Shown here one piece after another: positions 53,544-62,589 of a DNA stretch of 64,000 nt. Made by a program: the position numbers and the translations under genes. The notes below the pieces were generated by a model, which saw only the letters and a list, made by a program, of their open reading frames with translations, ran no database searches and was not told where the DNA came from. Positions within the stretch are counted from its first letter, which is position 1; each line of letters starts with the position of its first letter. The stretch is from Terriglobia bacterium (GTDB lineage: Bacteria; Acidobacteriota; Terriglobia; Versatilivoradales; Versatilivoraceae). The DNA lies in NCBI GenBank assembly GCA_951813285.1, contig OX638355.1:4421136-4485135 (forward strand), written 5' to 3'.

Positions 53544-56387
53544 ATGAAACTGAAGGACACCATCAATCTGCCCCGAACCGGCTTTCCGATGAAGGCCAGC
53601 CTTCCCAACCTGGAGCCCCGCATTCTGCAACGCTGGGACGAGCTGCAACTGTACCGGAAGATCCGCGACCTACGGGCCGGAAGCCCGGTTTTCCTGCTGC
53701 ACGACGGGCCTCCTTACGCCAATGGGAACATCCATATCGGACACGCCGAGAACAAGATTCTCAAGGACTTCATCGTAAAGTCGAGAACCATGGCGGGTTT
53801 CAACGCACCCTACATCCCCGGATGGGACTGCCACGGACTGCCGATCGAGATCAAGGTCGACCAGGTGCTCGGCAGGAAAAAGGCCGGCATGACTCGTGTC
53901 CAGGTTCGTCGGGAATGCCGGGAGTACGCCGGCAAGTTCGTGGAGCTGCAGAAACGGGAGTTCATTCGACTGGGCATCCTGGGGGATTGGAATGCACCCT
54001 ATCTCACCATGAGCCACCGCTACGAGGCTGCCATCGCCCGCACCTTCGGCCAATTCGTGAGAGAAGGATACGTCTACAAGGGACTGAAACCCGTCCACTG
54101 GTGCTGCTCCTGCCGGACGGCTCTGGCGGAGGCCGAGGTCGAATACGAGGACCACACCAGCCCCTCCATCTACGTCAAGTTTCCCTTGCAGTCGGATCCC
54201 TCCCTGCTGGATCCGGCTCTGAGGGGCAGGAGGGTGTCGGTGGTGATCTGGACGACCACCCCCTGGACTCTGCCCGCCAACCTGGCCATCGCCTTCAATC
54301 CCGGTCTGGAGTATTCGGCGGTAGAAGTCGGGGACGAGGTCTACCTTATAGCCTCCGAGTTGGTGGCAGCCACGGCCGAGGGCTGCGGATTCAAGCCCGG
54401 AAGGACACTGGCCACCATGGAGGGCAGGAAACTGGACGGCCTCGAGACCCGACATCCCTTTCTGGACCGCCTCTCGCCGGGGCTGCCGGGCGAGCATGTC
54501 ACCCTGGAGCAGGGAACCGGCTGCGTGCACACGGCTCCCGGCCACGGCCACGAAGACTATGCCCTGGGAAAAGCCCATGACCTGGACATCTACTGCCCGG
54601 TAGACGGCGGAGGGCGTTTCGTGGCCGGCACTCCCCACGTCGAGGGAATGCGCGTCTTCGATGCCAACAGGACGGTCCTGCAATTGCTGGGCGATCGAGG
54701 GGCCTTGCTGGCGGCCGAGACCATCTCTCACTCCTATCCGCACTGCTGGCGCTGCCACAAGCCCGTCATCTTCCGAGCCACGCCTCAATGGTTCATCTCC
54801 ATGGAACACCGCGACCTCAGGGGGAAATCCCTGGAGGCCATCCAGGGCGTTCGCTGGCTTCCGGAATGGGGGCGGGAGCGCATCTCCGGCATGATCGCCA
54901 ACCGTCCCGACTGGTGCGTGTCCCGGCAGCGGGTCTGGGGCGTTCCCATTACCGCCTTCTACTGTGAAACCTGCCAGGAGCCGCTGCTGGAGCCGGAGAT
55001 CATCGACCGCGTGGTGGCCATTTTCGAGGAGGAAGGGGCGGATGCCTGGTTCAGCCGTCCTGTCGATGCCCTCTTGCCGCCCGGCACCCGCTGCCCCGGG
55101 TGCGGGGGGGACCGGTTTCGCAAGGAATACGACATTCTGGATGTCTGGTTCGACTCGGGAGCCAGCCAGGCGTCGGTGCTGGGCCACCGCCCCGATGTCC
55201 CCTGGCCCGCCGATATCTACCTGGAAGGCAGCGACCAGTACCGGGGCTGGTTCCACAGTTCCCTGCTAGTGGGCGTCGCTACCAGGCAGGGAGCTCCCTA
55301 CCGGCAGGTCCTGACCCACGGATGGACCCTGGATGCCCAGGGACACGCCATGTCCAAATCGCGGGGCAACGTGATCGAGCCGCAAGAGATCGTCGGGAAG
55401 GACGGCGCCGAGATTCTGCGGCTCTGGGTGGCGGCCAGCGACTTCAGGGAAGACATTCGGATCTCTCCCGATCTGATTCGCCGCCTTTCCGACGGTTACC
55501 GCAAGTTCCGCAACACCGCTCGATTCATGCTGGGCAACCTCTCGGATTTCTCGCCGGGTGAGCATTCGGTGGCGACACCCGACCTGGAGGAGCTGGACCA
55601 GTGGGCCCTGATGCGGACCAGCCAGCTGCTGGAGGAGGTTTACGGTTGGTACGAAACTTATGAATTCCACCGGATCTACCACCGGGTCTACGATTTCCTG
55701 ACCGTCGAGTTGAGTTCGTTCTACTTCGACGTCCTCAAGGACAGACTCTATACGGCGGCGCCCGATGCGCATCCGCGGCGATCGTCCCAAACCGTCCTCT
55801 ACCGCGTCCTGGAAGCGTTGACCCGGGCACTGGCTCCCATCTACAGCTTTACCTGCGAGGAAATCTGGGAGCACCTCTCAACCATGGCTGAGAGACCGGC
55901 CAGCGTGCATTTGGCGCGCTTTCTCCCCGCCGGCAGCCTGGTCGAAGGACTGTCCTCCCAATCGCTGAGACAGTTGGACAACTGGCAGGTGCTCATCCGG
56001 GTTCGCTCCACCGTGCTGAAGGTTCTGGAGGAGGCCCGCCAGGCCAAGTTCATCGGAAATTCCCTGGAAGCCAAGGTCACCTTGTCCGGGGAAGACGGCT
56101 ACGCTCCAGTCCTCAAGCGTTACGAAGCCATGCTGCCGGCGCTGTTCATCGTGTCTCAGGTGGAGTTGGACGCTCCATCGGCAGAGGCACCCTTTTTCGA
56201 AGAAGCGGAGGGACTGCGGGCTTCGGTGAGCCGTGCCGAGGGGGGGAAATGCGAGCGCTGCTGGATCTACTCCTCCGGAGTCGGAAGCGATCCCGATTTC
56301 CCGGCGGTCTGCCTCAAGTGTTCCTCCACACTCAAGGAACTCGGTGTGACGCCCGACCAGTTCGGCCCGGGCATGGCGGCGCCCTGA
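53544..56387 (+). CDS. ileS: Isoleucyl-tRNA synthetase
   Basis: This 947-residue class I synthetase has the HIGH motif (ANGNIHIGHAENK), the editing domain with WTTTPWTLPANLAIAF, the KMSKS motif (HAMSKSRGNVIEPQ) and the C-terminal zinc motif (CERCWIYS...CLKCSSTL). It charges tRNA-Ile and edits valine. It is the first gene of a group with lspA, lgt and rluD, the common bacterial arrangement for ileS-lspA. Confidence 0.97.
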   Translation: MKLKDTINLPRTGFPMKASLPNLEPRILQRWDELQLYRKIRDLRAGSPVFLLHDGPPYANGNIHIGHAENKILKDFIVKSRTMAGFNAPYIPGWDCHGLPIEIKVDQVLGRKKAGMTRVQVRRECREYAGKFVELQKREFIRLGILGDWNAPYLTMSHRYEAAIARTFGQFVREGYVYKGLKPVHWCCSCRTALAEAEVEYEDHTSPSIYVKFPLQSDPSLLDPALRGRRVSVVIWTTTPWTLPANLAIAFNPGLEYSAVEVGDEVYLIASELVAATAEGCGFKPGRTLATMEGRKLDGLETRHPFLDRLSPGLPGEHVTLEQGTGCVHTAPGHGHEDYALGKAHDLDIYCPVDGGGRFVAGTPHVEGMRVFDANRTVLQLLGDRGALLAAETISHSYPHCWRCHKPVIFRATPQWFISMEHRDLRGKSLEAIQGVRWLPEWGRERISGMIANRPDWCVSRQRVWGVPITAFYCETCQEPLLEPEIIDRVVAIFEEEGADAWFSRPVDALLPPGTRCPGCGGDRFRKEYDILDVWFDSGASQASVLGHRPDVPWPADIYLEGSDQYRGWFHSSLLVGVATRQGAPYRQVLTHGWTLDAQGHAMSKSRGNVIEPQEIVGKDGAEILRLWVAASDFREDIRISPDLIRRLSDGYRKFRNTARFMLGNLSDFSPGEHSVATPDLEELDQWALMRTSQLLEEVYGWYETYEFHRIYHRVYDFLTVELSSFYFDVLKDRLYTAAPDAHPRRSSQTVLYRVLEALTRALAPIYSFTCEEIWEHLSTMAERPASVHLARFLPAGSLVEGLSSQSLRQLDNWQVLIRVRSTVLKVLEEARQAKFIGNSLEAKVTLSGEDGYAPVLKRYEAMLPALFIVSQVELDAPSAEAPFFEEAEGLRASVSRAEGGKCERCWIYSSGVGSDPDFPAVCLKCSSTLKELGVTPDQFGPGMAAP

Positions 56388-56441
56388 TCGACCGGCGCCT
56401 GTCATTTCGGGTCAACCCGGCCCATTCGGCCACCCTGCCCC

Positions 56442-56945
56442 ATGAAACGGCTTGCCTACTTCCTGATTGCTTTGGGCGTGTTTGTGAGCGACCGCCTGAC
56501 CAAGCAGCTGATTGAAGAGGGTCTGGGACTCTACGAGATCAAGACGGTCATCCCCGGCATTCTCGAGCTCACCCACACCCGGAACACGGGCATGGCCTTT
56601 GGCATCCTCAGCGGCTCGGCTTCGCCCTGGGTCCCGCTCGGGCTGGCGGCCGTATCCATTCTGGCCTTCCTGCTCATCCTGGGATTCGCCCTGCGCAACC
56701 CGGTCAGCCGCGGCCGGCTGCAGTGGGGACTGATGCTGATTCTGGGCGGCGCAGCCGGCAATCTCCACGACCGTCTCTCCTATGGCTACGTGACCGACTT
56801 CATCGATGTGTTCTACGGGAGCTATCACTGGCCCACCTTCAATCTGGCCGACTCCGCCATCACCATCGGGATCGGTCTGTTCCTGATCGAGACTCTGACC
56901 CAGGAATCCGACGCGGCGACCGGTGGTCACCGGACGGGTTCCTGA
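56442..56945 (+). CDS. lspA: Lipoprotein signal peptidase (signal peptidase II)
   Basis: This 167-residue membrane protease has four hydrophobic helices and the aspartic active site: GGAAGNLHDRLSYGYVTDFID and TFNLADSAITIG (catalytic Asp pair). The LTHTRNTGMAFGIL motif is also present. It removes the signal peptide of diacylglyceryl-modified lipoproteins. It lies 54 bp after ileS and 11 bp before lgt, whose product acts one step earlier in the same pathway. Confidence 0.96.
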   Translation: MKRLAYFLIALGVFVSDRLTKQLIEEGLGLYEIKTVIPGILELTHTRNTGMAFGILSGSASPWVPLGLAAVSILAFLLILGFALRNPVSRGRLQWGLMLILGGAAGNLHDRLSYGYVTDFIDVFYGSYHWPTFNLADSAITIGIGLFLIETLTQESDAATGGHRTGS

Positions 56946-56956
56946 GAGGACCTCCA

Positions 56957-57754
56957 TTGTTCCCCATACTGCTGGACTTCGGCTACTTTCCGCTTCACAC
57001 CTATGGATTCCTGCTGGCATTGGCCTTCCTGACCGCGCTGTGGTTCAGCGCCCGGGCCGCGGAACGGGAAGGCATCGACAAGGCTGCCGTCTACGATCTG
57101 GGAGTCACCATCGCCATTTCGGCTCTGCTTGGAGCCAAGCTCCTCTTTCTGGTGACCGAATTTCGCTACTATGCCGACCATCCAGGCGAAATTCTGTCTT
57201 TGGCCACCCTTCGTTCGGGTGGGGTGTACTACGGGGGGTTCATCCTGGCGGCCATCGCGGGCATCTGGATGAGTTGGCGAAAGGGTCTCCCGGTCTGGAA
57301 GGTTGCCGACCTCTGCTCTCCCGGGATCGCCCTGGGCCAGACCATTGGAAGATTGGGATGTTTCTCGGCCGGATGCTGCCACGGCAAGCCCACCTCCCAG
57401 CCCTGGGGTATCGCCTTCAGCGACCCCTACAGCCACCAGGTGGTTGGGGTTCCCCTGGAGGTTGCGCTGCATCCCGCCCAACTCTACCAGGCGGGCGCCA
57501 ACCTTGTGCTGTTCGGCCTGTTGTGGCTGAGCTTGAGCAGAAAGCGATTCGACGGCCAGGTATTTATTCTCTACCTGGTGGGATATGCAGCGTCCCGCTT
57601 TGTCATCGAGTTCTTTCGAGGAGACGCCGGCCGTGGATTTGTCTTCGGCGGGTTGCTGTCCACCTCTCAGTTCATCGGGCTGCTTCTGTTCCCCGCGGCA
57701 GCGGCACTTTTCCTGGTGCTGAGACAGCGCCATCGTGCAGCCTCGGCTGGTTGA
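56957..57754 (+). CDS. lgt: Prolipoprotein diacylglyceryl transferase
   Basis: This 265-residue membrane enzyme has the Lgt signature IGRLGCFSAGCCHGKPTSQP and the conserved RSGGVYYGGFILAAI, HPAQLYQAGANLVLFG and RFVIEFFRGD segments. It adds diacylglycerol to the lipobox Cys. The best start is TTG 56957 with agagga 7 nt upstream. No ATG gives the normal N terminus FPILLDFGYFPLHTYG. It follows lspA by 11 bp. Confidence 0.95.
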   Translation: MFPILLDFGYFPLHTYGFLLALAFLTALWFSARAAEREGIDKAAVYDLGVTIAISALLGAKLLFLVTEFRYYADHPGEILSLATLRSGGVYYGGFILAAIAGIWMSWRKGLPVWKVADLCSPGIALGQTIGRLGCFSAGCCHGKPTSQPWGIAFSDPYSHQVVGVPLEVALHPAQLYQAGANLVLFGLLWLSLSRKRFDGQVFILYLVGYAASRFVIEFFRGDAGRGFVFGGLLSTSQFIGLLLFPAAAALFLVLRQRHRAASAG

Positions 57755-57795
57755 CCCGCTGCCGTGAACACCTCCAGCCGGTGAGGGCGAACCGC

Positions 57796-58758
57796 ATGAG
57801 CCGCCCACCCAATTCCACTCCGGAACTGAAGCTTTTCCCCCGGGCCGACGACCACGGAATCCGCCTGGATCGATTTCTGCAGCACCATCTTCCCGAACGG
57901 AGCCGGGCGCAGATTCAGGGACTGATTCAAGCCGGCCACGTGCTGATCGGCGGGAGCCCCTGCAAGGCCGGCCACCGAATCAAGGGTGGCGAGGAGATCC
58001 GCGTTCGCCCGGTTTCCCCCGCTCCCAGCAAATTGGAGGCGGAGCCCATTCCGCTGGAGATCGTCTACGAGGACAACGACCTGGCCGTGGTCGACAAGCG
58101 GGCCGGGATGGTCGTCCACCAGGGAGCCGGGGTACGGACCGGTACGCTGGTGAATGCCCTGCTCTACCGATTTCGGACTCTCTCCGAGGCGGGAGGCGGC
58201 GAGCGGCCCGGCATCGTGCACCGCCTGGACAAGCACACCTCGGGGCTGATGGTGATCGCCAGGAACGATTTCAGCCATCACCGGCTGGCCCGGCAGTTCC
58301 AGACCCGACAGGTAACCAAGAAATACATCGCCTTGGTGCACGGCGCGGTTCAAGGGGAAACCGGCGAGATCCGCAGCGCCATCGGGCGGGACAGGGTCCG
58401 CCGCATCAGGATGACTACCCGGACCAGGCAGGCCCGGCCGGCCCACACCGCCTATCGGATTCTGGAGAGATTTCCCGGGCTCACCCTGCTGGAGTTGAAC
58501 CTCAAGACCGGCCGCACTCACCAGATCCGGGTCCATCTCAGCTCGGAGAAACACCCCGTGGTGGGCGACACCCTCTATGGGGCTCCGGCCCGCATTCTCG
58601 CCGGTGAACCGGAGCGCCCCCTCCCCCGGTTGGGACGGCACTTTCTCCACGCCGCCTTTCTGAAATTTCACCACCCCCGCCAACTGGCTCCACTGCAGTT
58701 TTCCTCCCCTCTGCCCGAGGAACTGCAACGCTTTCTGGAGCATCTGCGGGCCGGTTGA
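57796..58758 (+). CDS. rluD: RluA/RluD-family 23S rRNA pseudouridine synthase
   Basis: This 320-residue protein has an N-terminal S4 RNA-binding domain (IRLDRFLQHHLPERSRAQIQ) and the catalytic domain with VHRLDKHTSGLMVIAR (catalytic Asp), KKYIALVHG and LLELNLKTGRTHQIRVHLS. RluD modifies helix 69 of 23S rRNA, and the exact site here is inferred from lspA neighbourhood and similarity. ATG 57796 fits the S4 start. It is 41 bp after lgt. Confidence 0.9.
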   Translation: MSRPPNSTPELKLFPRADDHGIRLDRFLQHHLPERSRAQIQGLIQAGHVLIGGSPCKAGHRIKGGEEIRVRPVSPAPSKLEAEPIPLEIVYEDNDLAVVDKRAGMVVHQGAGVRTGTLVNALLYRFRTLSEAGGGERPGIVHRLDKHTSGLMVIARNDFSHHRLARQFQTRQVTKKYIALVHGAVQGETGEIRSAIGRDRVRRIRMTTRTRQARPAHTAYRILERFPGLTLLELNLKTGRTHQIRVHLSSEKHPVVGDTLYGAPARILAGEPERPLPRLGRHFLHAAFLKFHHPRQLAPLQFSSPLPEELQRFLEHLRAG

Positions 58759-58783
58759 CGGCCGCAGACCTCCCCTTTATACT
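58755..58783 (+). promoter_or_regulatory. Promoter of the second VWFA gene, predicted leaderless
   Basis: TTGACG (58755-58760, containing the rluD stop codon) and TATACT (58778-58783) are 17 bp apart. The -10 box ends 6 nt before ATG 58790. Confidence 0.65.
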
Positions 58784-58789
58784 TTTCCC

Positions 58790-59788
58790 ATGAACTGTTT
58801 GCGCAATGGAGGCCGGAGATTTCTGTGGCGGGCAGTCCTGACCGGCTTGCTCCTGCCGGCCGGTCTGGCGGTCTTCTGCTCCCAGGTCCCGGCCCAAGGC
58901 AGGAGCGGTGCCGGCGCGGGAGTCTCCAAAGGTCCCAAGGAAAAGATTCAGATCGACGTCGACCTCGTCAACGTCCTCTTCACTGCCCGGGACAAGAAAG
59001 GGAACCTGGTTCCGGACCTGACCCGAGACCGTGTCAGGGTCTTCGAGGATGGCCGGCTGCAGACCATCACCAATTTTTCCCGGGAATCGGATCAGCCGCT
59101 GGCTGTCGTCCTGCTGATGGACACCAGCTCCAGCGCCAGGGCCAGCCTCAAAGTGCAGCAGGAGGCAGCCATCGACTTCTTCCACAACACGATACAGCGC
59201 AAACGGGACCAAGGGCTGCTGATGACCTTTGACTCCACCGTCGACGTGCTGCAGGACTTCGTGGACGATCCCGATAGATTGTCCAAGGCCGTCAAGTCTG
59301 TGAGAATCGGCGGCGGCACCAAGATGTACGATGCCATTCAGCTCGCTTGCCAGGAGAAACTGGCAGGGCTGACCGCGCCGAGACGGATCCTGGTCCTTAT
59401 GGGTGACGGCGACGACAACATGAGCTATGAAACCTTGGACTCGTCCATAGCCATCGCTCAGCGGTCGGAAGTATCCATTTACACCATCAGCACCAACAAC
59501 AGCGGATTTTTCGGGATGGCGCAGCCCAAGCAGGACAAGATCCTCAAGCGTCTGGCCGGGTCCACCGGCGGCAGAGCCTACTTCCCACCCAAGATCGACG
59601 ACCTGGCCATGAGCTTCTTTCGAGTTTCGGAGGAACTGCGAAGCCAATACGCGGTGGCTTACCGCTCCACCAACTCCAGCCGCGATGGCGCCTTCCGTCG
59701 AATCAAGATCAACGTCAAAGGGAAGAAGGTCAAGCTGCAGTACCGGAAGGGATACTACGCACCCTCTAGTGTCCTGTCTCAGAAATAG
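58790..59788 (+). CDS. Secreted acidobacterial VWFA-related domain protein 2
   Basis: This 332-residue protein has a signal peptide (VLTGLLLPAGLAVFCSQVPA) and the VWFA-related domain: VDLVNVLFTARDKKGNLVPD, VLLMDTSSSARAS with an intact MIDAS DxSxS, GTKMYDAIQLACQEKLAG, SEELRSQYAVAYRSTN and LQYRKGYYAPSS. It resembles protein 1 (49045). Its last residues (VLSQK) and stop codon lie inside a hairpin repeat at 59774-59810. Confidence 0.9.
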   Translation: MNCLRNGGRRFLWRAVLTGLLLPAGLAVFCSQVPAQGRSGAGAGVSKGPKEKIQIDVDLVNVLFTARDKKGNLVPDLTRDRVRVFEDGRLQTITNFSRESDQPLAVVLLMDTSSSARASLKVQQEAAIDFFHNTIQRKRDQGLLMTFDSTVDVLQDFVDDPDRLSKAVKSVRIGGGTKMYDAIQLACQEKLAGLTAPRRILVLMGDGDDNMSYETLDSSIAIAQRSEVSIYTISTNNSGFFGMAQPKQDKILKRLAGSTGGRAYFPPKIDDLAMSFFRVSEELRSQYAVAYRSTNSSRDGAFRRIKINVKGKKVKLQYRKGYYAPSSVLSQK

Positions 59789-59810
59789 GGGTGCCGTACT
59801 TCTGACACAG
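59774..59810. repeat. Hairpin repeat overlapping the VWFA 2 stop codon
   Basis: ctgtctcagaaat and acttctgacacag are 13-bp arms with 11 of 13 pairs and an 11-nt loop. The VWFA 2 stop (59786-59788) is at the loop edge. It lacks a T-run, so it is more like a REP-type repeat than a terminator. It lies between two VWFA genes. Confidence 0.5.
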
Positions 59811-59834
59811 AACACCCGTCAGGGCAATTGCACC

Positions 59835-60884
59835 ATGCCGAAGCCGCAAACCAGGTCGCCAGAACTCGCCATCGTTGCGTGCCTGATTGCTCTCTGCCTG
59901 TCGACGGGTCCCCGACTGCTGGCCCAGTCCTCAGAGGGCGGCGGGACAGGGGAAGACGCCTTCACGCTAAGGATCCCGGTCAACCTGGTGCTGGTGCCGG
60001 TTTCCGTGCGGGACAGCAACGATCAACCGCTCTACGGTTTGGAGAGGGAAGACTTTCGGGTCTTCGAGGAGGAAGTGCTTCAGAGGCTCACCTATTTCTC
60101 CTCGGACCCGCTTCCGCTTTCGGCCGTGCTGCTGATCGACCGCACCCTGAACTCTCAGGCCCAGTCGAGACTGGAATCCACGCTGCTGGCCCTGATCGAG
60201 TCCTTCAGCGCCTTCGACGAAGTCGCTGTTTTCAAGTTCGACCACACCCCGGACAAGCTCCTGGACTTCACCCTGGACAAGCGCAAGGTTCTGGAAGCCT
60301 TGAGAAGCAGGATCAACTGGGAGCCCCATTCACCGGGGCTAACCAGTGGACCCTTCTCGGGGAAAACGACTCTGGGGGGCATCGAGCTGGATAACGCTCG
60401 GGGCAGGGTGCAACCGTCCAAGACCTGGAACACCCATATTCACGACGCCGTGTTCGCCGCTGTCCAGGCCTTGAGACGCAGGCGCTCGCGTGAAAGGCGC
60501 AAGATGATCCTTATTATTTCAGAGGGTCGCAACGCCCCCGGCAACCGCAACTCCTACGAGGACACTCTGGAGGCCCTGCTGAGGGCTGAAATCGCGGTCT
60601 ACGGGATAACTCCGGTGAGATCCGTTCTCACGGGAGGCTCTGTCGCCAAATATGCCAACGCCACCGGCGGTGAGATGCTCTTTCCATTCAAGACCGACCG
60701 CCTGGCCAGGACCTTTCCAATCATCACCCGGTCCGCCAGAAACCAGTACGTGTTGGGTTACATTCCCAACACCTTGCCCGACACGGTCTCCTTCCGCAGG
60801 ATTCGAGTCTATGTGGAGAGCAACCGAATCAAGAATCTCAAGGTGAAGAGCCGAAAGGGCTACTACGCCGTCCCCTCCTTCTGA
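59835..60884 (+). CDS. Secreted acidobacterial VWFA-related domain protein 3 (altered MIDAS)
   Basis: This 349-residue protein has a signal peptide (ELAIVACLIALCLSTGPRLL) and the same VWFA-related layout: VNLVLVPVSVRDSNDQPLYG, FRVFEEEVLQRLTYFSSD, FPIITRSARNQYVLGYIPNT and the KSRKGYYAV ending. In place of the MIDAS DxSxS it has LLIDRTLNSQAQ, so metal binding is doubtful. It also has an extra acidic and Gly-rich insertion (about 155-195) absent from the other two. It lies 46 bp after protein 2 and is probably cotranscribed with it. Confidence 0.88.
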   Translation: MPKPQTRSPELAIVACLIALCLSTGPRLLAQSSEGGGTGEDAFTLRIPVNLVLVPVSVRDSNDQPLYGLEREDFRVFEEEVLQRLTYFSSDPLPLSAVLLIDRTLNSQAQSRLESTLLALIESFSAFDEVAVFKFDHTPDKLLDFTLDKRKVLEALRSRINWEPHSPGLTSGPFSGKTTLGGIELDNARGRVQPSKTWNTHIHDAVFAAVQALRRRRSRERRKMILIISEGRNAPGNRNSYEDTLEALLRAEIAVYGITPVRSVLTGGSVAKYANATGGEMLFPFKTDRLARTFPIITRSARNQYVLGYIPNTLPDTVSFRRIRVYVESNRIKNLKVKSRKGYYAVPSF

Positions 60885-60893
60885 ACCCTTCCA

Positions 60894-61529
60894 TTAAACC
60901 CCTCTGACCTCCGGCTCCCAGATGTACTTGTGCATCTGCAACTGCAGGCGCACCTTCAGGTTGTCCTCCAGGAGCCATTCCGCCAGTTGGCGCGGGGGCA
61001 GCTTTCCAAACACGGTCGAGAAGAGCACCGAACAGCGGTCGGTCAGGCGATGCTCCTGCAAGACCTGCCTGGCCCACAGGTAGTCGGCTCGATCGCCGAT
61101 CACGAACTTCACTTCATCCCAGGACTGAAGCTTGGCCAGGTTGGAGTAGAGGTTGCGCTGCGATTCGCCGCTGCCGGGGCACTTCAAGTCCAGAATCTTG
61201 ATGACCTTGGGATTGACCGGGCCGACATCCAGACTTCCGCCGGTCTCCAGCAGCACCGTGAAACCTCTCCCGACCAACTCGTCCATGAGCGGAAAGACCT
61301 CCTCCTGCAGCAACGGTTCCCCCCCGGTGATCTCGACCAGGTGACAGTCGAAAGACTGAACCTCCCTCAAGACCTCTTCAACGGTGCAGTCCTCGCCCTC
61401 GTAAAATGCGTACTCGGTGTCGCAATAGGAACACCGCAGGTTGCAGTAGGTCAGCCTCACAAACACGCAGGGCAGCCCCGCATAGGAGGACTCTCCCTGG
61501 ATGCTGCGATAGATCTCGTTGACTTTCAT
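60894..61529 (-). CDS. queE: 7-carboxy-7-deazaguanine synthase
   Basis: This 211-residue radical-SAM enzyme has the CX3CX2C iron-sulphur motif (TYCNLRCSYCDTEYAF) and ITGGEPLLQ for SAM binding. It starts MKVNEIYRSIQGESSYAG, the QueE N terminus. It converts carboxy-tetrahydropterin to CDG in queuosine biosynthesis. No other que gene is in the window. It is convergent with VWFA 3, with about 9 bp between. Confidence 0.93.
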   Translation of the reverse strand: MKVNEIYRSIQGESSYAGLPCVFVRLTYCNLRCSYCDTEYAFYEGEDCTVEEVLREVQSFDCHLVEITGGEPLLQEEVFPLMDELVGRGFTVLLETGGSLDVGPVNPKVIKILDLKCPGSGESQRNLYSNLAKLQSWDEVKFVIGDRADYLWARQVLQEHRLTDRCSVLFSTVFGKLPPRQLAEWLLEDNLKVRLQLQMHKYIWEPEVRGV

Positions 61530-61599
61530 TCCGGACGGATCACGAAAGAACCGGGGTTAATCCACCGGCGGGAAATGGGAGGCACGGGGGGATTGACAT

Positions 61600-62559
61600 T
61601 TAGCGAGCCTCCAGCTCGTTGTCCAGAAACCGAGGATCGTCACGCCATTTAGGTCTCACCTTGACGAACAGATCCAGATAGACCGGTTTGCCCAGCAGGC
61701 GTTCAATGTCTTTGCGGGCCGCCGTGCCGATGGTTTTCAGCTTCTGTCCCTGACGTCCAATGACGATCTTTCTTTGGGACTCTCTCTCCACGCAGATGTC
61801 GCAATAAATCCGAACCATGGGCGCCTCTTCGTCTTCCTCGAATCGGTTCAACACAACGATCGTGGAATAGGGAAGTTCCTTTTCAGTATGCCTGACCACC
61901 TTCTCCCGAACCATTTCAGCCGCCAGAAAGCGCTCTGGAGAATCGGTAAACTGAGAGTCGGGAAAATAGGCAGGTCCCCGAGGCAGATACTTCAGGATCT
62001 GTTCCAGCAGCAGGTCCAGGTTGTCCCCCTTCAAGGCGGACACGGGGATAATTTCGGCAAATCGGAACTGCCTGGCATAGAAATCCATGATCGGAAGCAA
62101 CCTGGCCTTGGCCAGCAGATCGATCTTGTTGAGAAGCAGCAGCGTGGGCAGGTTGCGCTGCCGGATCAGTTCCAGCAGGTAGCGGTCGCCGGAACCAAAG
62201 GCAGCCGTGACGTCCACCATGGCCAGCAGCAAATCGATGCCCTCCAGGGCATCGTAAACCGCCCGCATCATTCGCCGGTTCAACTCATAGCCCGGTTTGT
62301 GAATTCCCGGAGTATCGGCAAAGACGATCTGCCCTTCCGCTCGGGTGTGGATACCCAGAATCTTGTGCCGGGTGGTTTGAGGCTTGTCCGAGACGATGGA
62401 GACCTTCTCCCCCAACAGGTGGTTGAGCAGGGTGGATTTACCGGAATTGGGACGGCCGATCAGGGTGACGAATCCCGACTTGAACTCGGGTCCCTCCGCC
62501 TTGGGGAGCGAATCTCCGCTGGAAAGCACTTGAACCGGGAGGTCTTCCTTGGCTGTCAT
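61600..62559 (-). CDS. era: GTPase Era
   Basis: This 319-residue protein has the GTPase motifs G1 GRPNSGKSTLLNHLLG, G2 KPQTTRHKI, G3 DTPGIHKP and G4 NKID, followed by a KH RNA-binding domain (ESQRKIVIGRQGQKLKTIG, LFVKVRPKWRDD). Era binds the 3' end of 16S rRNA in 30S assembly. ATG 62559 has aagga about 9 nt upstream; an in-frame upstream start would add 9 residues. It follows corC by 30 bp, in the usual ybeY-corC-era order. Confidence 0.95.
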   Translation of the reverse strand: MTAKEDLPVQVLSSGDSLPKAEGPEFKSGFVTLIGRPNSGKSTLLNHLLGEKVSIVSDKPQTTRHKILGIHTRAEGQIVFADTPGIHKPGYELNRRMMRAVYDALEGIDLLLAMVDVTAAFGSGDRYLLELIRQRNLPTLLLLNKIDLLAKARLLPIMDFYARQFRFAEIIPVSALKGDNLDLLLEQILKYLPRGPAYFPDSQFTDSPERFLAAEMVREKVVRHTEKELPYSTIVVLNRFEEDEEAPMVRIYCDICVERESQRKIVIGRQGQKLKTIGTAARKDIERLLGKPVYLDLFVKVRPKWRDDPRFLDNELEAR

Positions 62560-62589
62560 GGGCGTCGTCCTTTTTCCGGGGAGCACTCC

